A stretch of 27,711 bases of DNA from Candidatus Trichofilum aggregatum (GTDB lineage: Bacteria; Chloroflexota; Anaerolineae; Promineifilales; Promineifilaceae), in the NCBI GenBank assembly GCA_016716885.1, contig JADJUV010000085.1:1-27711 (forward strand), read 5' to 3'. The position numbers and the translations under genes are program-made. The notes beneath the pieces were generated by a model that saw nothing but the letters and a program-made list of their open reading frames with translations, searched no databases and was not told the DNA's origin. Shown here piece after piece: positions 22,633 through 27,711 of this stretch (position 1 is the stretch's first letter; the number at the start of each line of letters is the position of its first letter).

Positions 22633-23430
22633 ATGCCAGCTATCACAATCAATGGGATCAATCTTTATTATGAGGAACAGGGAGCGGGTGAGCCAGTACT
22701 GTTTATTCACGGACTGGGTTCTAGCGGACAGGATTGGGAGTTGCAAGCGGCCGCGTTTTCACCCCATTACCGTGTCATCACCTATGATTTGCGCGGGCAT
22801 GGTCGTTCTGACAAACCAGCCGGGCCATATAGCATGACCCAATTTGCCGGGGACGCGGCCGCGTTACTGCAATCGCTCGGTATCGCCTCAGCCCACGTGG
22901 TGGGGTTGTCATTGGGTGGTGGCGTGGCCTTCCAACTGGCGGTCGATCAACCGGCCCTGGTGCGCTCCCTGACCATCGTCAACAGTGCCCCGGAGATGGT
23001 CCCGCGTACGTTTAAGGAAAAGTTTGGCATCTGGCAACGGCTGGCGATTGTGCGGCTGATGGGTCTGCCCAAAATGGCGGCCGTGTTAAGCCCCCGGCTC
23101 TTCCCCGACCCGGCGCACGAGCATCTGCGCCAACTGTTTGCGGAGCGGTTTGCCCAAAACAAACAACCGGCTTATCTGGCCTCATTACGTGCCTTGATCG
23201 GTTGGAGCGTCACGGCCCGGTTGGGCAGTATCCTATGCCCCACCCTCGTCATCTCTGCCGATCAAGATTACACCCCCGTGGCTTTCAAAGAAGCCTACGT
23301 CGCCAAAATTCCCAACGCCCACCTGGCCGTCATTGCCAACGCTCACCACGCCACCCCCATGGAACGCCCCGAAGCGTTTAACGCTGTCTTGGCGGATTTC
23401 CTGGCCGGGACGAGGCCAAAAAACGGTTAG
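22633..23430 (+). CDS. Alpha/beta hydrolase (enol-lactonase/esterase-like)
   Basis: A 265-residue cytoplasmic hydrolase starting directly with INLYYEEQGAGEPVLFIHGLG, a pattern of 3-oxoadipate enol-lactonase and related enzymes. The triad is S93 in GLSLGG, D212 in ADQDYTP (D210 is the alternative) and H238 or H239 in NAHHATP. YDLRGHGRSD is the conserved turn. The substrate is not determined; there is no beta-ketoadipate gene around it. AGGAG lies nine bases before ATG. It is the last of three closely spaced genes (hydrolase, DinB-like, hydrolase), and a hairpin follows at 23479. Octamers at 22747 and 22855. Confidence 0.87.
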   Translation: MPAITINGINLYYEEQGAGEPVLFIHGLGSSGQDWELQAAAFSPHYRVITYDLRGHGRSDKPAGPYSMTQFAGDAAALLQSLGIASAHVVGLSLGGGVAFQLAVDQPALVRSLTIVNSAPEMVPRTFKEKFGIWQRLAIVRLMGLPKMAAVLSPRLFPDPAHEHLRQLFAERFAQNKQPAYLASLRALIGWSVTARLGSILCPTLVISADQDYTPVAFKEAYVAKIPNAHLAVIANAHHATPMERPEAFNAVLADFLAGTRPKNG

Positions 23431-23478
23431 CTGATCTGGAAAAACATGGCCTGACGATGACTCTACTGAAAAAACGCT

Positions 23479-23524
23479 CGCCAAGTCGCCAAGAACGCAA
23501 AGGTTTTCTCTTGGCGACTTGGCG
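23479..23524. repeat. 15-bp perfect hairpin of the GCCAAG family
   Basis: cgccaagtcgccaag (23479-23493) pairs exactly with 23510-23524 around a 16-base loop. It lies 49 bp after the hydrolase stop and before the FMN-type gene, and may terminate the upstream operon. Similar to 18276-18296. Confidence 0.65.
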
Positions 23525-23551
23525 TGAGATTTCTTATTACCGATAAATTCT

Positions 23552-24055
23552 ATGATGACGCCTATCATACTCCCCTCAGAGGTAGCCGCCGTTTTTCGTG
23601 AGTTTCGCACCTGCGAGTTTTCCACCATCGGTCGGGATGGTACCCCCATCGCCTGGCCGACCTCGGCCCGGTATTTGCCGGAGCAGGGGCAATTTTTGTT
23701 GACCACGTCCATTTCCCTGGCCCAAAAGGCGTTCAATATCCGGCGCAACCCCCAGGTGGCGTTGCTTTTCTCCAACCCGACCGCCAGTGGGCTGGACAAC
23801 CCACCGGCGGTGCTGGTGCAGGGGATCGCGGCCGCGCCCGACCAAATCACCACTTCTGTCGCCGGACTAGAGGATTACTGGCGTGACACCATCTTTCGGC
23901 GGCAACCAGCCTCGCGCCTGTACAGCAGCAACGCCCTGACGCGCTATCTGACCGACTGGTATTACATGCGGATTGTGATCACGGTGCGGCCGCAAACCAT
24001 TCGCTGGTGGCCGTCCGGTGATTTTAGCCAGGAAGGCAGGGAGCTAGGAAGCTAG
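23552..24055 (+). CDS. Pyridoxamine 5'-phosphate oxidase-family (FMN split-barrel) protein
   Basis: The 167-residue protein has the split-barrel pattern: EFSTIGRDGTPIAWPTSARY (first strands), FLLTTSISLAQKAFNIRRNPQVALLF, where K and R residues contact the FMN phosphate in relatives, and a middle strand with VLVQGIA. This family binds FMN, F420 or heme; the cofactor cannot be assigned here. The start is either of two adjacent ATGs (23552 or 23555), with no clear ribosome-binding site. A second protein that may share this fold follows. No transmembrane segment. Octamers at 23828 (in the VLVQGIAAAP strand) and 23986 (Arg-Pro). Confidence 0.78.
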   Translation: MMTPIILPSEVAAVFREFRTCEFSTIGRDGTPIAWPTSARYLPEQGQFLLTTSISLAQKAFNIRRNPQVALLFSNPTASGLDNPPAVLVQGIAAAPDQITTSVAGLEDYWRDTIFRRQPASRLYSSNALTRYLTDWYYMRIVITVRPQTIRWWPSGDFSQEGRELGS

Positions 24056-24118
24056 TCAGCCGGTCAGCACGGAAGCTGAAATGCTGACAAGCTGACAAGC
24101 TGAAATGCTGACAAGCTG
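24056..24118. repeat. 21-bp direct duplication, gctgac-rich
   Basis: A 21-bp block occurs at 24074-24094 and again at 24098-24118. The adjoining gtcagcacggaagc (24064-24077 region) resembles 3721-3735, and the ctgac theme matches 21042-21163, linking these spacers as one repeat family. Confidence 0.6.
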
Positions 24119-24148
24119 CTGAGCTGATGCCTCAAGCCGGATTTGCCC

Positions 24149-24592
24149 ATGTGGAATGAAATCGTTCGTATTATCGCTCAATATGACAGTGCTGTTTTGA
24201 CCGTTGTTGATGCGGGTGGGTTTCCGTTTAGTGGGCGTTGTGTGCCGCAACCGGATGAGGCACGGCAGGTGATTCGGGTCACGTTACCGCCGGATGCGTT
24301 TGTCCAGCCTGGTCCGGCCAGTTTGATGAGTCATGCGCATGATGATCAGATGTGGAATTTGCGTGGTTACAATGTGGTGGGGGAGTTGGAGCGAGAGGGG
24401 GAGGGGTGGGTATTGCGGCCGCGGCGTCTCCTGCCTGGTTTAGATACAGGGAACATGCTGGCCCAAATCAAAATGCTGTTTAAATCCCGCCGTGCGGCCC
24501 AGCAATATCTGGACAAACGCAACCTACCCCGCCCCAAAATAGACTGGGCTGGCATCAAGCGGCTTCATGTTGAGGCCAGGAAGAAGAAATAA
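24149..24592 (+). CDS. Possible FMN split-barrel (PNPOx-like) protein
   Basis: With the ATG at 24149 the product has 147 residues; a TTG at 24143 is the alternative start and neither has a strong ribosome-binding site. The N-terminal part (IIAQYDSAVLTVVDAGGFPFSGRCVP) resembles the first strands of pyridoxamine-phosphate-oxidase-like barrels, and NLRGYNVVGELERE could be the central strand. The C-terminal 50 residues are helical and basic (ending HVEARKKK), which is not typical of the core family and might bind nucleic acid; that is speculation. Its position just after a clearer member of the family supports the call. The octamer at 24415 encodes Arg-Pro. Confidence 0.5.
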   Translation: MWNEIVRIIAQYDSAVLTVVDAGGFPFSGRCVPQPDEARQVIRVTLPPDAFVQPGPASLMSHAHDDQMWNLRGYNVVGELEREGEGWVLRPRRLLPGLDTGNMLAQIKMLFKSRRAAQQYLDKRNLPRPKIDWAGIKRLHVEARKKK

Positions 24593-24593
24593 G

Positions 24594-24652
24594 GGGGCCG
24601 GGGGGCCCCCCTGGGGAAACCGGGGGGCCCCCCAGGCCTTCTTTTTTTTTTC
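24594..24652. terminator. G/C-rich hairpin with T10, terminator or artefact
   Basis: Immediately after the stop there are G6C6-type palindromes, a cctgggg/ccccagg stem (24610-24616 with 24630-24636) and ten T (24642-24651). The form fits a rho-independent terminator, but the homopolymer content resembles the suspect tract at 13302-13435. Confidence 0.4.
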
Positions 24653-24758
24653 CCGGGCCCCTTTCTTTTCCAGGCGAGAGCGCAAGCAAAGCCACAAACT
24701 CACATAGGCAATTCTCGTAAAACGGCTAAAATTATAACGCACTGTGTTATAGAAGGTT

Positions 24759-24810
24759 GGAGCTAGAGGCAATAGCTTTCTCTCTAGCTCTCGCTCTAAA
24801 CTCTAGCTCC
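24759..24810. repeat. Inverted repeat in the GMC gene leader
   Basis: ggagctaga (24759-24767) pairs with tctagctcc (24802-24810), with an extra tctctagctc at 24781. It ends 15 bp before the ATG at 24826, leaving the AGAGG ribosome-binding site just outside, so it may affect translation. A small ataac/gttat palindrome lies at about 24733-24750. Confidence 0.4.
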
Positions 24811-24825
24811 CAAGAGGTTTGTCCT

Positions 24826-26604
24826 ATGCCCTTGAACAAATCCGTCCCCGCTGGTGATTGTTTTGACCATATCATTATTGGTTCTGGTTTTGGTGGCAGT
24901 GTCTCAGCCATGCGCCTGACCGAAAAGGGGTATCGTGTCCTCGTCCTGGAACGCGGCAAACGGTATACCCCCCAAGATTTCCCCAAAACGAACTGGAATA
25001 TTCCCAAATTTCTCTGGATGCCAGCCCTGCGCTGTTTCGGCTTCATGGGGCTGAATTTTCTCAACGACATTCTTATTCTTAATGGTTCCGGGGTCGGTGG
25101 TGGCAGTCTGGTCTATGCCAGCACCCATATCAAACCGGGCAAAACGTTCTTTGAAGCGGAAGAGTGGCGCGGTCTGGCCGATTGGGAAGTAGAGTTGGAA
25201 CCCCATTATGACACAGCCAACCGGATGCTGGGTGTCACCGCCAACCCCAAATTGTGGGCGGCTGACTATATTTTGCGTGACATCGCCACGGAATTAGGGC
25301 AGGAACATACCTTCAAGCCCACCCCGGTGGCGATTTTCTTTGGCGAACCAGGCAAAACCGTGCCCGATCCCTACTTCAATGGGGAAGGGCCGGACCGGAC
25401 GGGCTGTACGCATTGTGGGGGTTGCATGGTGGGTTGCCGCAATGGGGCCAAAAACACGTTGGATAAAAATTACCTTTTCTTTGCTGAAAAGTGGGGCGCG
25501 GAAGTACGACCTGAAGCCACGGTGGTAGATATTCGTCCCCTGCCGGAAGGTCAAGCCGATGGAGCGCGGTATGAAGTGGTGTATGAACGCACCACGGCCT
25601 GGTTGTTCAAACCACAAACGGTGGTGCGGACACGCCATGTCGTTATCGCGGCGGGGGTGTTAGGTACGTTAAACCTGCTCTTGCGCTTGCGTAACGAGAC
25701 CCACTCCTTACCCAAAATGTCGGCCCGGTTGGGCCAGATGGTACGGAGCAACAGTGAGGCTTTGCTGGGGGTGACGGCCCGCGAGGAAAGTGATGATTTC
25801 TCCAAGGGGGTGGCGATTACGTCCCATTTTTGGATTGATGAGGTGACGAGTGTGGAGCCGGTGCGTTACCCGCGTGGCTCGTCGCTGATGCGGAATCTGG
25901 CCGTGCCGCTGACAGATTTGCAGGGTGGGCCGGTGCGGCGGATGTTAGGGTTTATCGCCTATGGGCTGCGTAATCCCTATGATTTGCTGAAGGCACGCAT
26001 CCTGCCCGATTGGGCGCGGGATGGCACGATTTTGCTCATTATGCAGACGGTAGAGAACCGAATGCGCTTGAGCCGCGGCCGCAACCTCTTCACCCTCTTC
26101 CGTAAAGGTCTGGTCAGCGAACGGGACAAATCCCTGCCCATCCCCGCCGTCATTGACGCCGGACGGCAGGTGCTCAACATGTTCGCCGAACGGGTCAACG
26201 GTATCCCCCAAAGCACCATTAACGAAGCCTTGCTCAATACCCCCTCCACGGCCCACATCTTGGGTGGCTGTGGTATTGGTCGCGACGAGACAGTCGGGGT
26301 GGTAGACCTGAACCACGAGGTGTTTAATTACCCCGGCATGTATGTGGTAGATGGTTCGGTTATTCCCGCCAACCTGGGCGTGAATCCCAGCCTGACCATT
26401 ACGGCGATGGCTGAACGGGCGATGAGCAAAATTCCCGCGGCCGCGCAACCGTGGCAGGCCCGTTATCCCCAGTTAACCAACGGCAACGGGGCGAATGGGC
26501 ATCACCAACCCAAAAAGGTGAATGTACCGGTGGCGCTGGCGCTTGTCGCGGCCGCGGCCATACCGGTGGCGTTGGCCGTGGTTGAAGTTGTGGCAGAAGT
26601 GTAG
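24826..26604 (+). CDS. GMC-family FAD oxidoreductase (cholesterol-oxidase-like) with Cys cluster
   Basis: A 592-residue flavoenzyme. The FAD-binding Rossmann motif is IIIGSGFGG (16-24), followed by VLVLERGKRY. NGSGVGGGSLVYA (86-98) is the second GMC signature, and the C-terminal catalytic region has STAHILGGCGIG and GMYVVDGSVIPANLGVNPSLTITA. An unusual C194-x2-C197-x2-C200-x3-C204 motif (GCTHCGGCMVGC) looks able to hold an Fe-S cluster and is, from memory, shared by actinobacterial ChoD-like relatives. The last 30 residues are a hydrophobic helix, a likely membrane anchor. The ATG at 24826 has AAGAGG upstream; the longer frame runs through a palindromic leader. It likely oxidises a sterol or other alcohol, with an aldehyde dehydrogenase 110 bp downstream. 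Octamers at 26075, 26437 and 26548. Confidence 0.87.
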   Translation: MPLNKSVPAGDCFDHIIIGSGFGGSVSAMRLTEKGYRVLVLERGKRYTPQDFPKTNWNIPKFLWMPALRCFGFMGLNFLNDILILNGSGVGGGSLVYASTHIKPGKTFFEAEEWRGLADWEVELEPHYDTANRMLGVTANPKLWAADYILRDIATELGQEHTFKPTPVAIFFGEPGKTVPDPYFNGEGPDRTGCTHCGGCMVGCRNGAKNTLDKNYLFFAEKWGAEVRPEATVVDIRPLPEGQADGARYEVVYERTTAWLFKPQTVVRTRHVVIAAGVLGTLNLLLRLRNETHSLPKMSARLGQMVRSNSEALLGVTAREESDDFSKGVAITSHFWIDEVTSVEPVRYPRGSSLMRNLAVPLTDLQGGPVRRMLGFIAYGLRNPYDLLKARILPDWARDGTILLIMQTVENRMRLSRGRNLFTLFRKGLVSERDKSLPIPAVIDAGRQVLNMFAERVNGIPQSTINEALLNTPSTAHILGGCGIGRDETVGVVDLNHEVFNYPGMYVVDGSVIPANLGVNPSLTITAMAERAMSKIPAAAQPWQARYPQLTNGNGANGHHQPKKVNVPVALALVAAAAIPVALAVVEVVAEV

Positions 26605-26632
26605 GAATTCTGGGAACTGTGGGAATGCTAGG

Positions 26633-26674
26633 AACTCGGGGAACTCTCTATGGCGTGGATGAGTTCCCCGAGTT
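26633..26674. repeat. 14-bp hairpin of the GGAACTC family
   Basis: aactcggggaactc (26633-26646) pairs exactly with 26661-26674 around a 14-base loop; further gttccc copies follow to 26696. It fills the GMC-ALDH spacer and could attenuate or separate the two genes. Confidence 0.65.
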
Positions 26675-26713
26675 TATCTCAGTTCCCCCGAGTTCCCTTC
26701 CGCATAGGAAACG

Positions 26714-27711
26714 ATGAAAACCTTACCCTTCATTAACCCCGGTACGGGGCAACAATTTGGCGAAGTAGCCCAGGCGACGAAGGACGATGTGACGCGGGCC
26801 ATGAGAGAGTTGCGTCAGGCTTCGGCTATTTGGAAACGCAAAACGGTGGCCGAGCGGGTGCGTATTTTGCGTAAACTCCAAGAGGTCATGATTGACGCCG
26901 AAGAAGAGATCAGCCGCACCATTAATCTGAGCACCGGTAAAAGTCGGCAAGATGGGCTGGTGGAAGTGGTGATGGCCGTCGAGCGCGTCCATCGTTACCT
27001 GAACCATGCCACACGCTGGTTGCGGCGGCGCATTGTTTTCCCTGGCCTCTACTTTTTCAAATTTTACTTCACCGAACCCCAGCCCTTTGGCACGGTTTTG
27101 ATTATCAGCCCCTGGAATTACCCCTTTGAACTGGCCCTGCCGTTTGTGGTGTCGGCGCTGTTAGCGGGCAATACGGTGCTCCTCAAACCTTCGGAAGTGA
27201 CTCCGGCCGTGGGCAAACTGATGGAAGCGTTGTTCAAGCGGGTTCCCGAACTGGCTCCGTTTGTGCGGGTGTTGCACGGGGATGGCAAGGTGGGCGCGGC
27301 CGCGGTCGAAGCCCGACCCGACCTGGTTTACCTGACTGGCTCCACGGCTACGGCCCACAAGGTCGCGGCCGCGTGTGCCGAACACCTTATCCCCCACCTG
27401 TTTGAACTGGGGGGCAAGGATGCCATGATTGTGCTGGACGATGCCGATGTGGCCGCGGCCGCGCGTTGGGGTGTCTGGGGCGCCTGTTACAACGCCGGGC
27501 AAAGCTGTGTCGCCGTCGAACGCATCTACGTGGTCGAGTCCCGTTATCACGAGTTCCTACAAAAAGTCGTGGCCGAAGCTGAACGGTACACCGTTGGCTA
27601 CTCTACCGAGCAAGAAAGCCCCTACCACTCTGGCCCGCTCACCCTGGAGCGGCAAGTTACTATCTGCCAGGATCACCTGGAAGATGCCAAAGCCAAGGGG
27701 GGCTGGATTCT
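26714..27711 (+). CDS. Aldehyde dehydrogenase (3' truncated by window end)
   Basis: About 332 residues are visible of a family that is usually 470-500 long. The NAD(P)-binding and catalytic parts are present: FGTVLIISPWNYPFEL (the N of PWN orients the substrate), VLLKPSEVTP, the turn YLTGSTATA, the general-base Glu in FELGGKDAM and the catalytic Cys in NAGQSCVAVER. It oxidises an aldehyde to the acid. AGGAA stands four bases before ATG. It follows the GMC oxidoreductase, so the two may act in sequence on an alcohol. Three octamers (27296, 27365, 27455) fall within 170 bp. The C-terminal third lies outside the window. Confidence 0.93.
   Translation, partial: MKTLPFINPGTGQQFGEVAQATKDDVTRAMRELRQASAIWKRKTVAERVRILRKLQEVMIDAEEEISRTINLSTGKSRQDGLVEVVMAVERVHRYLNHATRWLRRRIVFPGLYFFKFYFTEPQPFGTVLIISPWNYPFELALPFVVSALLAGNTVLLKPSEVTPAVGKLMEALFKRVPELAPFVRVLHGDGKVGAAAVEARPDLVYLTGSTATAHKVAAACAEHLIPHLFELGGKDAMIVLDDADVAAAARWGVWGACYNAGQSCVAVERIYVVESRYHEFLQKVVAEAERYTVGYSTEQESPYHSGPLTLERQVTICQDHLEDAKAKGGWI

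Larger units (their letters stand above)
93..27462. repeat. Highly iterated palindrome GCGGCCGC, 57 copies
   Basis: Starts, counted by hand: 93, 279, 986, 1039, 1195, 1586, 2574, 2881, 2977, 4009, 4428, 4508, 4699, 4884, 5300, 5348, 7232, 7268, 8105, 8261, 8952, 10302, 10658, 11632, 11797, 12742, 13120, 13786, 14462, 14632, 14654, 15085, 15995, 16001, 16850, 17445, 17695, 18446, 18641, 19797, 20791, 20947, 20963, 21251, 21659, 21975, 22747, 22855, 23828, 23986, 24415, 26075, 26437, 26548, 27296, 27365, 27455. All are in coding sequence or coding remnant: 38 in the Ala-Ala-Ala phase, 13 as Arg-Pro, 6 as Gly-Arg. About half extend to CGCGGCCGCG. Confidence 0.95.

Noticed and set aside
93..27462. 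GCGGCCGC copies as NotI linkers or cloning artefacts
   Set aside because: They are embedded in frame in conserved genes at irregular distances, in three codon phases, and continue those genes without break.

Overview
The window reads as a chromosomal segment of an environmental bacterium, most likely a Chloroflexota (Anaerolineae-type) genome from a metagenome. I infer this from a bacterial XPB helicase paired with Helicase_C_3-type proteins, a MetV/MetF/methyltetrahydrofolate methyltransferase operon, many DinB-like and alpha/beta-hydrolase genes, and palindrome-rich spacers. No rRNA, tRNA, CRISPR array, transposase or phage gene was seen.

Layout. 1-1.25 kb: end of a DUF2207 membrane-protein gene, broken by a frameshift. 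1.4-1.8 kb (-): a small DUF333 lipoprotein, also apparently frameshifted. 2.2-3.5 kb (+): an 81-aa orphan protein and a terpenoid-cyclase-fold protein. 3.5-4.3 kb: hairpin array, the remnant of a short-chain dehydrogenase gene, and a palindromic repeat. 4.3-10.8 kb (-): a four-gene run: XPB helicase, SWIM zinc-finger protein, and two Helicase_C_3-type proteins. 11.1-12.0 kb (+): a possible small ORF, a structured leader and a DEDDh exonuclease. 12.1-13.2 kb (-): DinB-like and DUF1638 genes. 13.2-13.66 kb: repeats interrupted by a very G-rich tract that may be an artefact. 13.66-16.07 kb (+): metV, metF and a pterin-binding methyltransferase, i.e. the methyl branch of C1 metabolism. 16.6-19.3 kb (+): a Tat/lipoprotein dienelactone hydrolase, a GNAT acetyltransferase and a CDF cation exporter. 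19.5-23.4 kb (+): a SAM methyltransferase, three alpha/beta hydrolases and a second DinB-like protein. 23.5-24.6 kb (+): two FMN split-barrel proteins. 24.8 kb to the end (+): a GMC oxidoreductase and a truncated aldehyde dehydrogenase, a plausible alcohol-aldehyde-acid pair.

The strongest signal cuts across all genes. The palindromic octamer GCGGCCGC occurs 57 times by my manual count, about one per 490 bp, where roughly one copy would be expected by chance. Every copy lies inside a coding sequence or coding remnant, in all three codon phases, and none lies in the roughly 4.2 kb of spacer. This resembles the HIP1 octamer (GCGATCGC) of cyanobacteria but has a different core. It looks like a lineage-specific highly iterated palindrome and is the best candidate for an undescribed system here.

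A second layer is a set of dispersed hairpins and palindromes confined to the spacers, several present in two or more related copies. The other candidate system is the XPB operon, in which a SWIM protein and a translationally coupled partner look like a split version of the neighbouring 768-aa protein.

Several places (frameshifts before 1.8 kb, G/C homopolymer tracts at 13.3 and 24.6 kb) may be sequencing or assembly errors and should be checked against reads.
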